DNA of 21,949 nucleotides from Brevundimonas sp. (GTDB lineage Bacteria; Pseudomonadota; Alphaproteobacteria; Caulobacterales; Caulobacteraceae). The stretch covers positions 1 to 21,949 of the forward strand of contig JALAGW010000244.1 of assembly GCA_022712235.1 (NCBI GenBank), read 5' to 3'. The notes below the pieces were generated by a model, which saw only the letters and a list, made by a program, of their open reading frames with translations, ran no database searches and was not told the origin of the DNA. Positions 7,889 through 14,533 of the stretch are shown here, piece by piece (positions within the stretch are counted from its first letter, which is position 1; the number at the start of each line of letters is the position of its first letter). The position numbers were made by a program, and so were the translations under genes.

Positions 7889-8910
7889 GCCGCGCCCTTG
7901 GCCGGGGCGGGCGTCGCCGGCTGACCCTCGGCGGGCGCGACATAGCCGGCCAGGGCGTCGAACTCATCGAGGAAGACGCCGCGCAGCGGGTCCGCCTCCA
8001 TGATGACCTCGTGCAGGGCGCCGGCCACCTCGACATAACGACCCCGCCCCAGACGGCGCGCCGCCCAGCGGTTGGTCTGCTTCCAGACCTTGTCGTCCTC
8101 GGACGCCTGAACCACGCAGACCGGGATCTTGACCGACTTCAGCGCGCGCGGTTTCAGCGCCCGCTCGCCGGCGTCCAGCGCAAAGGCCAGCCAGCCCCAG
8201 GTCGGGCCGCCGATGGCCAGGTGCGGGCAGGCGTAGAGCTGCTGACGCCACAGGTCGTATCGGTCCTGATCCGAGGTCAGGCCGTCCTTCTCGAAGGTAT
8301 GGTCGAACGGATCGTCGGGGTTATCCAGCACATAGTCGCCCGCCTTGCCGTGGCGCAGGTTCCACCGCACCGCCAGCTTGACGGACCACATCGACCGCTT
8401 GCCGGTCTTGATGCGCAGCATGGGGCTGGACAGGACGGCGCCGGCGAACCGGTCCTCGCCCGCCTCCAGCGACAGCAGGTTCAGCGCCCCGCCCATCGAG
8501 TGGCCGACCATGATCCAGGGCTTGGGCGCCTTGGCCTCATAGGCGTCCAGCAGGCGGGCGTAGTCGTCCAGGAATTCCTCGACGGCGCGGGCATGGCCGC
8601 GCAGACGGTCGGGCAACAGCCGCGCCGACAGTCCCTGCCCCCGCCAGTCATGGGCCAGGACGCAGAAGCCGCGCGCCAGAAAATTGCCGATGACCTCGAA
8701 ATACTTCTCGATCGGCTCGGTGCGGCCGGGGCTCAGGACCACCGTGCCGCGCGGCGTCTTGGCCACCATGGCCGACGGCGTCCACAGGGCCGCGCGCAGG
8801 CGAAGCCCGCCCGCGCCGCGATACCAGTCGCCCTCTCCGCCGGGAGGCGAAGCGGCGCCGGGAACCCCCATCAGGGGCGCATGGGCGGCGAAGGCGGTGG
8901 CGCGGTTCAC
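7885..8910 (-). CDS. Alpha/beta hydrolase (serine aminopeptidase S33 / lysophospholipase type)
   Basis: The 341-residue product has the alpha/beta-hydrolase fold with a complete catalytic triad: the nucleophile in GHSMGG (Ser138), an acid in ASEDDK (Asp272 or 273) and His300 in GALHEVI. The oxyanion-side motif HDWRGQGLS lies near residue 90. It resembles lysophospholipase L2 and monoacylglycerol lipases, so the likely substrate is a lipid ester. No signal peptide is seen. The GTG start at 8910 forms a GTGA overlap with the stop of the upstream methyltransferase, indicating translational coupling. The C-terminus is Pro/Ala-rich. Its stop codon shares bases with that of convergent hisN. Confidence 0.87.
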   Translation of the reverse strand: MNRATAFAAHAPLMGVPGAASPPGGEGDWYRGAGGLRLRAALWTPSAMVAKTPRGTVVLSPGRTEPIEKYFEVIGNFLARGFCVLAHDWRGQGLSARLLPDRLRGHARAVEEFLDDYARLLDAYEAKAPKPWIMVGHSMGGALNLLSLEAGEDRFAGAVLSSPMLRIKTGKRSMWSVKLAVRWNLRHGKAGDYVLDNPDDPFDHTFEKDGLTSDQDRYDLWRQQLYACPHLAIGGPTWGWLAFALDAGERALKPRALKSVKIPVCVVQASEDDKVWKQTNRWAARRLGRGRYVEVAGALHEVIMEADPLRGVFLDEFDALAGYVAPAEGQPATPAPAKGAA

Positions 8911-9806
8911 TCGGGCTTCCTGAACTTCAAGGTCATGCGATCGCTCTCGCCGATCGCGTCGTATTTGGTGCGGTCGAACTCGGGATTGGCCGGCTGCCCC
9001 ATGGGCGCCGTCAGGCGAATGGGCGCCAGGGTGTCGGCGCCGAAGGGGTGATCCTTGGTGTCGGCCGGGTTGGCGTTGATCTCGGACGCCTCGACGAAGA
9101 CGAAGCCGGCCTCGGCGGCCAGTTGCTTGACGAAGGCTTCCTGGACATAGCCGTTGGCCGCCGCCGGGTCCTGGTCCTCGTCCGGCTGCAGCCGGTGCTG
9201 CTCGACGCCCAGGACGCCGCCGGGCCGCAGGGCGGCATAGGCGTCGGCGAAGGCCTTCTCGGCCAGACCGGCGGCCATCCAGGCGTGGATGTAGCGCATG
9301 AACAGCACCAGATCGGCCGTGCCCGCCGGCGCCACCGGCCCCGTGCCCGCGCCGAAGGCGCTGAACTGGACCTGGCCATACAGCTTCTTGTCGCCTTCTA
9401 GCCTGGCCTTGAGGGCGTTGTTGATGGCGATCTGGGCGGGGTCCGCCGCGGGGCCTTCAGCAAAGCCCGCCAGATAGAGCGAGCCGCCGCCCTTGTGCAG
9501 ATAGGGAGCCAGGATCTCGATGAACCAGCCGCTGCCAGGCCAGAAGTCCACCACCGTCATCCTGGGCTGCAGGCCGAAGAAACGCAGGGTCTCGACCGGG
9601 TGGCGCCAGGCGTCGCGCGCCTTGTCCGACGCTGAGCGCCAGGACCCGGCGACGGCCCACTCCAGCGAGCCTTCCGGCGGCCCGGCGGGCGCGGCCGGAG
9701 CCTGGGGCGCCGCCTTGTCTTCCTTCTTGCCGCAGGCGGCCAGACCGGCGAAGGCGGCCATGCAGGCGCCCGCCAGAACCGCGCGTCGCGTCGATCGCTC
9801 AGCCAT
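8907..9806 (-). CDS. Exported (lipoprotein) methyltransferase-like protein, paralogue A
   Basis: The 299-residue product begins with STRRAVLAGACM, a twin-arginine-like motif, followed by a lipobox LAAC (Cys25) and an Ala/Pro-rich linker. It is therefore predicted to be exported and lipid-anchored. The mature part looks like a class I SAM-dependent methyltransferase (COG4798-type): HPVETLRFFGLQP, motif I as VVDFWPGSGW (residues 85-94), LVLFMRYIHAW, LRPGGVLGVEQHR and the tail GESDRMTLKFRKPE. Motif I differs from the classical glycine-rich form. The ATG at 9806 has a GGGAGG site eight bases upstream. It is a diverged paralogue of the gene at 9897-10697 and couples to the hydrolase downstream. 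The substrate is unknown. Confidence 0.85.
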   Translation of the reverse strand: MAERSTRRAVLAGACMAAFAGLAACGKKEDKAAPQAPAAPAGPPEGSLEWAVAGSWRSASDKARDAWRHPVETLRFFGLQPRMTVVDFWPGSGWFIEILAPYLHKGGGSLYLAGFAEGPAADPAQIAINNALKARLEGDKKLYGQVQFSAFGAGTGPVAPAGTADLVLFMRYIHAWMAAGLAEKAFADAYAALRPGGVLGVEQHRLQPDEDQDPAAANGYVQEAFVKQLAAEAGFVFVEASEINANPADTKDHPFGADTLAPIRLTAPMGQPANPEFDRTKYDAIGESDRMTLKFRKPE

Positions 9807-9896
9807 GCGCGCCTCCCTGGGCCAGGACCATCATGGAGATCATCATGGCCTTGGGCTTAAGACGCTTCTTTGCCGGGGTCAAAACCGCAAACGGCA

Positions 9897-10697
9897 TCAG
9901 TTCGCGGCCTCGGGCTTGCGGAAGCGCAGGGTCATGCGGTCGCTCTCGCCGACGGCGTCGAAGGCGGCCCTTTCCTCGGCGGTCAGGACGCGGCCGTCCT
10001 TCTGCGACGAGCGGACCGGCGGCAGGGTCCAGACGCCGAACGGATGGTCGCGATCATCCTTGGGATTGGCGTTCAGCTCGCTGCGCGCCTCCAGCTCGAA
10101 GCCCGCGCGACGGGCGGCGTGGATGACGTAGCTTTCCGGCACATAGCCGGTCGAGGCCACGTCAGCGACGTTGAGGCCGTCGACGCTGCGGTGCTGCTCG
10201 ACCGCCAGGACGCCGCCCGGCTTCAGCGCCTTGAAGAAGGCGGCCAGATAGGGGTCGGTGCGGCCGTCGCGGGACCAGTTGTGGAAGGCGCGGGCCACCA
10301 CGACCATGTCGGCGCTACCATCGGCCACGCCCATGCTCTCGGTCGGCTTGCCGACGGCGACGTAGCGCCCGCCGGTCGACGCGGCATAGGGCTCCAGGAT
10401 GTTGCGCCACCAGCCGGCCCGGCCGGGTTCGATCTCCACCACCGTCAGGCCGGGCTGCAGCCCCCAGAAGGTCAGGGTCTCGAACGGATGACGCTGGCTG
10501 TCGCGGGCGCGGTCGGCCTCGGGCCGGGTGGTCGAGGCGATGGCGGCCTGAAGCGCGGCGTCCTCCTCGACCTGGGGCATCTCCATCGACAGACCCTGAC
10601 GGTGCGGCAGGGCCGGCGTCTCGGGCGGGACGGTCTGGGCCAGAACGGGCGAGGCGAGAGCGCTCGCCACAAGGGCGGCGAGGACGAGGGATCGCAT
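9897..10697 (-). CDS. Exported methyltransferase-like protein, paralogue B
   Basis: The 266-residue product has a signal-peptidase-I-type leader (RSLVLAALVASALASPVLA, cleavage after Ala20). A methyltransferase-like domain follows: HPFETLTFWGLQPG, motif I as VVEIEPGRAGWW (residues 86-97), ADMVVVARAFHNW, LKPGGVLAVEQHR, NANPKDDRDHPFG and the ending GESDRMTLRFRKPE. Several blocks are shared with paralogue A, which points to a tandem duplication. Here the protein would be soluble and periplasmic rather than lipid-anchored. Motif I lacks the usual GxGxG, so SAM binding should not be assumed. The ATG at 10697 has a GGAG site upstream. It is the first gene of the leftward set and is divergent from hsp20. 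Confidence 0.84.
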   Translation of the reverse strand: MRSLVLAALVASALASPVLAQTVPPETPALPHRQGLSMEMPQVEEDAALQAAIASTTRPEADRARDSQRHPFETLTFWGLQPGLTVVEIEPGRAGWWRNILEPYAASTGGRYVAVGKPTESMGVADGSADMVVVARAFHNWSRDGRTDPYLAAFFKALKPGGVLAVEQHRSVDGLNVADVASTGYVPESYVIHAARRAGFELEARSELNANPKDDRDHPFGVWTLPPVRSSQKDGRVLTAEERAAFDAVGESDRMTLRFRKPEAAN

Positions 10698-10819
10698 GGG
10701 GGGCTCCGGTCGGTCCTGAAAAGAAACAATCTGTAACCCTTACGGCGCTTCGCGGCCTCGGCAAGGCGCGGATTGGACCAAGCGACGATTTCGCGCGCCT
10801 CGTCACCGACGCGGCGCCC

Positions 10820-10847
10820 CTTGCGGCGCGAAAATGCGCGCCTACCT
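10820..10847 (+). promoter_or_regulatory. Candidate RpoH (sigma-32) promoter of hsp20
   Basis: CTTG (10820-10823) is followed after 17 bases by CCTACCT (10841-10847). This fits the alphaproteobacterial heat-shock pattern CTTG-N17-CYTATNT with one mismatch at a specified position. The implied transcript start near 10853 gives a leader of about 130 nt. The spacer holds a perfect GGCGCG-N6-CGCGCC inverted repeat. Confidence 0.5.
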
Positions 10848-10855
10848 CTTCATCC

Positions 10856-10984
10856 GAGAGCGCCGATCCCGGGCTCTCCAGACCTGACGGGGCCGATTTC
10901 GGACCGCCGGGACTGAAACCCTCCGTCGTCCGGGGCGCCAATCGCCGGACGGCTCAACCTTGCTGAATGTCAGAAGGATGACCC
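10856..10984 (+). promoter_or_regulatory. ROSE-like RNA thermometer in the hsp20 leader
   Basis: The last hairpin pairs CCTT-G-CTG (10958-10965) with CAG-AAGG (10971-10977) across an AATGT loop, leaving G10962 bulged. The pairing buries the Shine-Dalgarno sequence GAAGGA (10973-10978), which is 6 bases from the hsp20 ATG. The strand opposite it contains TTGCT, the conserved U(U/C)GCU signature of ROSE elements. Upstream are a strong stem CGTCCGG/CCGGACG (10927-10951) and a weaker GAGAGC/GCTCTC stem (10856-10878), matching the multi-hairpin ROSE layout. ROSE elements are known in front of small heat-shock genes; at higher temperature the last hairpin melts and translation starts. The assignment rests on motif, pairing and position. 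Confidence 0.7.
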
Positions 10985-11473
10985 ATGCGTACCTATGATT
11001 TCTCGCCGCTGTACCGTTCCGCCGTCGGCTTCGACCGTCTGGCCCGCCAGCTGGAAAGCGCCGCGCGCTCCAGCCAGGAGAACGGCTGGCCCCCCTATAA
11101 TATCGAGACGACCGGCGAGAACGCCTATCGCATCGAGATCGCCGTCGCCGGCTTCTCGCCTGACGAGCTGAATATCGAGGCCAAGGAAAACTCCCTGACC
11201 ATCACCGGCAAGAAGGCCGCCAACGACGACGGCGCGCCCCAGAAGACCTATCTGCATCGCGGCCTGGCCGAGCGCGACTTCGAGCGCCGCTTCCAGCTGG
11301 CCGACTATGTGGTGGTCAAGGGCGCCGACCTGTCGAACGGCCTGCTGACCATCGACCTGCAACGCGAGCTGCCCGAGGCTCTCAAGCCCCGCCGCATCGA
11401 GATCGCGACCGGCAAGACCCTGATCGAGGGTGAAACCGCCGGCAAGTCGGACAAGGCGAAGAAGGCCGCCTAA
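10985..11473 (+). CDS. Small heat-shock protein, Hsp20/IbpA family
   Basis: The 162-residue product is an ATP-independent chaperone that binds unfolding proteins and keeps them refoldable. A short N-terminal arm (YDFSPLYRSAVGFDRL) precedes the alpha-crystallin domain at about residues 36-130. That domain starts with PPYNIETTGENAYRIEIAVA and continues through FSPDELNIEAKENSLTITG, YLHRGLAERDFERRFQLADY and the signature NGLLTIDLQRELPE. The tail has an IxI-like PRRIEIATG and ends Lys/Ala-rich. The leader carries both a candidate heat-shock promoter and a ROSE-like thermometer, so double control by temperature is likely. A terminator follows at 11500. Confidence 0.96.
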   Translation: MRTYDFSPLYRSAVGFDRLARQLESAARSSQENGWPPYNIETTGENAYRIEIAVAGFSPDELNIEAKENSLTITGKKAANDDGAPQKTYLHRGLAERDFERRFQLADYVVVKGADLSNGLLTIDLQRELPEALKPRRIEIATGKTLIEGETAGKSDKAKKAA

Positions 11474-11499
11474 CCACGGCTGATGTCTGAACAACCGGG

Positions 11500-11528
11500 A
11501 AGGGGCGGCGCTCGCGTCGCCCCTTTTT
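11500..11528 (+). terminator. Rho-independent terminator of hsp20
   Basis: GGGGCGGCG (11502-11510) pairs with CGTCGCCCC (11515-11523) around a CTCG loop, with one G-U pair, and is followed by five T residues. Confidence 0.88.
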
Positions 11529-11542
11529 CGTGTCCGCTCTCG

Positions 11543-11648
11543 CGTCATCCCGGAAACGGCGCAGCCGTTATCCGGGACCGCTCAAAACGCCGGCGTCGCG
11601 TGTGCGGCGGTCCCGGCTCTTCGCCTGACGGCTTCGGCCGGGATGACG
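11543..11648. repeat. Nested palindromic intergenic repeat, copy 2
   Basis: This 106-bp element has the same outer arms as copy 1 (CGTCATCCCGG at 11543-11553 and CCGGGATGACG at 11638-11648) and the same inner pair (CCGGGACCGC at 11572-11581 and GCGGTCCCGG at 11607-11616). Between the arms the two copies differ clearly. Like copy 1, it follows a terminator, sits between convergent genes and ends just short of the leftward gene's stop codon (15 bp here). Confidence 0.8.
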
Positions 11649-11663
11649 GCGGGACGATAAGAC

Positions 11664-12935
11664 CTAGGCCGCCTTCAAATCCGCCGGGTCCAGCCCGCGT
11701 GCGCCGCCCGTCTGGGCCCCGGTGAAGTCGGCCTGCTTGACCTGGGCCCCATGCATGACGGCGCGGCTCAGGTCCGCTCCCGCCAGAACCGCCCGGCGCA
11801 GATCGGCGCCCGACAGGTCGGCCCCGCGCAGGATGGCGCCCGACAGGTCCGCCGGCAGCAGCCGCTCGGGCCCCAGCATCAGCGGCCCCAGTTGCACCTC
11901 GCGCAGATCCGCCCCGTTCAGCTTGGCCCGACCCAGGCGCGCCCCGCGCAGGTCAGCGCGGCGCAGATTGGCCGAGCGCAGGTCCGCGCCCTCCAGCTGC
12001 GCCCCCTGAAGCTGAACGCCTTCCATATCCAGGCCGTAGAAGACCGCCCCCTTGGCCGACAGGGCCGTCAGGTTCAGGCCGCGAATGGATTCCAGCGGGC
12101 GCAGATCGACCCCGTCGAAGACCGAGGGCTGACCCTCGGCGCCGCCCGTCTCGCACCACTGGGCGTGCTCGCGCAGCATCTCGGCGGCGGGCATGCGGTT
12201 GACGGACTCGCCCGCGGGACGGTTGTCGGTCAGGGCCCCTTCCATATTGGCCCCGTCGGTGCGCCACATGGCGGCCTTCACGCCCACCAGGATGGCGTCG
12301 GTCAGATCCGCGCCCGACAGGTCCGCGCCCGACAGATCCGCCCCGGCCAGATCGGCGCCGGTGAAATTGGCCTGTTTCAGATTGGCCCGGACCAGCTTGC
12401 AGTCCTTCATGACCGCGTCGGTGAAGTCGGCGGCGATGGCCACCACCCCGGTCATGCGCGAGCGTTGCAGGTTGGCCCCGACCAGACTGGCGCCCTGGGC
12501 CAGGGTGTCGCCGCGCTTCTGGGCCTCGATGACGCGGAAACCCAGCTTGCCGTCCGCCGCCGCGATCGTGCCTTCGCGCAGATCGGCCTCGAACAGATCG
12601 GCCCCCGACAGGTCGGCCCCGCGCAGGCAGGCGCCGCGCAGATCGGCCCGCCTCAGGCTGGCGTCGACCAGGTTGATGTCCTGCATGTCCGCGCCGAAGA
12701 AGTTGGCGTTGTCCAGCTTGGCCCCGGACAGGTCGCAGTTGTGCAGGCGGGCGGCGGCGAAGTCGGCGTCGGCCAGGTTGCGGCCCCGCAGCGTCAGCCC
12801 CGACAGGTCCATCCAGGCGAAGACCGCGCGCGCTCCGCCGGGCCGGGCCTGCCACAGCCGATCATGCTTGGCGCAGATCAGGTCGACCTCGGCCTGGGTC
12901 GGTTTCGTGCGGACAGGATCGGCGGCGTCGCTCAT
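11664..12935 (-). CDS. Pentapeptide-repeat protein
   Basis: The 423-residue product is built largely from A(D/N)LxX pentapeptide repeats, which fold into a right-handed quadrilateral beta-helix. The repeats fall in three blocks, about residues 40-115, 148-205 and 275-405. They are separated by non-repeat stretches, including one of about 70 residues containing TDNRPAGESVNRMPAAEMLR. The N-terminal 35 residues (PTQAEVDLICAKHDRLWQA) are not repeats. No signal peptide is evident. Some relatives mimic DNA and protect gyrase; others have no known role, so none is assigned. An ATG at 12959 would add eight residues (MAVSHVGG); MSDAADP at 12935 is the more natural start, but neither has a convincing ribosome site. 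Confidence 0.9.
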   Translation of the reverse strand: MSDAADPVRTKPTQAEVDLICAKHDRLWQARPGGARAVFAWMDLSGLTLRGRNLADADFAAARLHNCDLSGAKLDNANFFGADMQDINLVDASLRRADLRGACLRGADLSGADLFEADLREGTIAAADGKLGFRVIEAQKRGDTLAQGASLVGANLQRSRMTGVVAIAADFTDAVMKDCKLVRANLKQANFTGADLAGADLSGADLSGADLTDAILVGVKAAMWRTDGANMEGALTDNRPAGESVNRMPAAEMLREHAQWCETGGAEGQPSVFDGVDLRPLESIRGLNLTALSAKGAVFYGLDMEGVQLQGAQLEGADLRSANLRRADLRGARLGRAKLNGADLREVQLGPLMLGPERLLPADLSGAILRGADLSGADLRRAVLAGADLSRAVMHGAQVKQADFTGAQTGGARGLDPADLKAA

Positions 12936-12971
12936 GCCGCCAACATGGCTTACGGCCATTAAGGAAGCTTT

Positions 12972-12991
12972 GCGGAAACAGCCGTTTCCGC
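12972..12991 (-). terminator. Perfect hairpin after the RibD-like gene
   Basis: GCGGAAAC and GTTTCCGC form a perfect 8-bp stem around a 4-nt loop, starting 4 bp past the stop of the leftward RibD-like gene. Only a short, interrupted T-rich stretch follows in that direction, so it is a weak or partial terminator at best. It also lies in the leader of the pentapeptide-repeat gene. Confidence 0.45.
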
Positions 12992-12995
12992 CTGC

Positions 12996-13628
12996 CTACT
13001 CGGTCAGCAGACCCTGTTCGCGCAGGGCCTCGGCCAGCTCGCCCTCATGGGTCCACAGCCGGGTGTAGCCGGCCTCGCCCAGACGGTTCAGCTCGGTCGT
13101 CAGGTCGGCGCGCGGCGCGGCGACGAAACGACCGTCGAAGCCCTGGCCGTCCTCGCTGACGCGGACCATCGGCCGCCCCGTCTCCAGCCGATGCAGGAAG
13201 CCTTCGCTCAGGACGGCGGCGTCCTCGGCCAGCAGGCCCGTCTCGACCGTCAGACCCGACTGGCGCAGCCGCTCGGTGCCCCGGCCCGAGGCGAAGGGCG
13301 AGGGGTCCAGGGCGGCGATCACCACCCGCTCGACCCCGGCCTCGGCCAGGAAGTGGGCGCAGGACTTGCGCCCCGACGAGCGCGCGCCGCAGGGTTCCAG
13401 CGTGACATAGGCGGTCGCGCCCTTCACGGCCTCGCCGGCGGCGGGCACGGCCTGCTCCTCGGCGTGCGGGCGTCCGCCCGGCGCCGTCGCCGCCTCGGCC
13501 AGCACCACCCCGTCCTTGACCAGGACACAGCCGACCGCCGGATTGGGCCAGGTCTCGCCCATGCTGGCCAGCGCCAGATCAATGGCGCGGCGCATGTGGA
13601 CGGCGTCGTCCTTCACGGGCGTGTTCAC
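12996..13628 (-). CDS. RibD-like deaminase without reductase domain
   Basis: The 210-residue product matches the N-terminal deaminase half of RibD, which deaminates the pyrimidine intermediate of riboflavin synthesis. It shows NPAVGCVLVKDG (residues 29-40), the zinc ligand and catalytic pair HAE (55-57), and two cysteines (Cys80 and Cys90). The loop between them, PCGARSSGRKSC, departs from the usual PCxHxGRTPPC and is one residue longer. Bifunctional RibD is about 360 residues; the reductase domain is absent and replaced by about 60 residues of unclear kinship. The GTG start overlaps the gpmA stop as GTGA, indicating coupling. It may be a RibD paralogue or a deaminase with a different substrate. 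Confidence 0.78.
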   Translation of the reverse strand: MNTPVKDDAVHMRRAIDLALASMGETWPNPAVGCVLVKDGVVLAEAATAPGGRPHAEEQAVPAAGEAVKGATAYVTLEPCGARSSGRKSCAHFLAEAGVERVVIAALDPSPFASGRGTERLRQSGLTVETGLLAEDAAVLSEGFLHRLETGRPMVRVSEDGQGFDGRFVAAPRADLTTELNRLGEAGYTRLWTHEGELAEALREQGLLTE

Positions 13629-14338
13629 GCAATCACCGGCAGGGCTTGCGCCCGGCCCTCGTCCAGATAGCGGGCGGCGACCGGCTTCAGGTCCGCATCC
13701 AGGTCGATCTCCAGCGGGTTGCCGGTGGGGATCTCCACATCGACGATCTTGTCGTCGGGCACGGCGAACAGCAGCTTGACGATGGCGCGCAAGCTATTGC
13801 CATGGGCGGCGATCAGCACATCCTCGCCCGCCTTCAGGCGCGGGGCGATCTCGGCGTCCCAATAGGGCTGCACCCGGTCCAGGGTGGTCTTCAGGCTCTC
13901 GGTGTCAGGGATGGGCTTGCCCGCGTAGCGAGGATCAGCGTCGAAATCGAACTCGCCGCCCGGCGCCAGCGGCGGCGGCGGCACGTCATAGCTGCGGCGC
14001 CAGATCTTGACCTGATCCTCGCCGTGCTTGGCCGCCGTCTCGGCCTTGTCCAGCCCGGTCAGGCCGCCGTAGTGGCGCTCGTTCAGGCGCCAGTCCTCGA
14101 CCACGGGCACATCCTTAAGACCTGCCGAATCCAGGGCCAGGGCCCCGGTGCGCCTGGCGCGCGTCAGCACCGAGGTGAACATGACCGCCGGCTTGAACCC
14201 GGCCTGGGCGATCAGCTCGCCGCCGCGCCGCGCCTGAGCCTCGCCCTCGGCGGTCAGGTCCACGTCCACCCAGCCGGTGAAGCGGTTTTCCAGGTTCCAC
14301 TGGCTCTGGCCGTGGCGCAGCAGGATCAGGCGGGGCAT
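13625..14338 (-). CDS. gpmA: 2,3-bisphosphoglycerate-dependent phosphoglycerate mutase
   Basis: The 237-residue enzyme interconverts 3- and 2-phosphoglycerate in glycolysis and gluconeogenesis through a phospho-histidine. The motifs are complete: LLRHGQSQWN (His9 is the phosphorylated residue), NRFTGWVDVDLT, RARRT, LNERHYGGLTGL, AAHGNSLRAIVK (second histidine) and IPTGNPLEI. The ATG at 14338 gives the usual family length and has GGAG seven bases upstream; a longer frame from 14392 adds an unrelated 18-residue leader. The gene overlaps the RibD-like gene by 4 bp and is divergent from the phosphohexomutase gene across 195 bp with no firm promoter motif. Confidence 0.96.
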   Translation of the reverse strand: MPRLILLRHGQSQWNLENRFTGWVDVDLTAEGEAQARRGGELIAQAGFKPAVMFTSVLTRARRTGALALDSAGLKDVPVVEDWRLNERHYGGLTGLDKAETAAKHGEDQVKIWRRSYDVPPPPLAPGGEFDFDADPRYAGKPIPDTESLKTTLDRVQPYWDAEIAPRLKAGEDVLIAAHGNSLRAIVKLLFAVPDDKIVDVEIPTGNPLEIDLDADLKPVAARYLDEGRAQALPVIA

Positions 14339-14533
14339 GGGCGTCTCCGTATGGCGATCCTTCGCGTAGGCCGCGAACGCGGGGGCGGTCAAGGTTTCAC
14401 GATGCGGGAAAAGAATGCAGCCAGCCCGCCCCTCGTGCGTTGTTGGCCTCTCCGGGGAGGCCCGCTATACCGCAACGATTGAGGGCGGATAGCTGAACTC
14501 CGTTCGCCCGAAAGCCAGACTTCAGGAACGCCC

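Noticed and set aside
9826..9849. An ATCATGG-type direct repeat between the two methyltransferase genes
   Set aside because: It is short, imperfect and could arise by chance; no partner site or structure supports a role.
14393..14533. A sigma-70-like promoter (TTGTTG, GCTATA) before the phosphohexomutase gene
   Set aside because: Both boxes are weak and the spacing is 18 bases, so it is not stronger than chance in this region.
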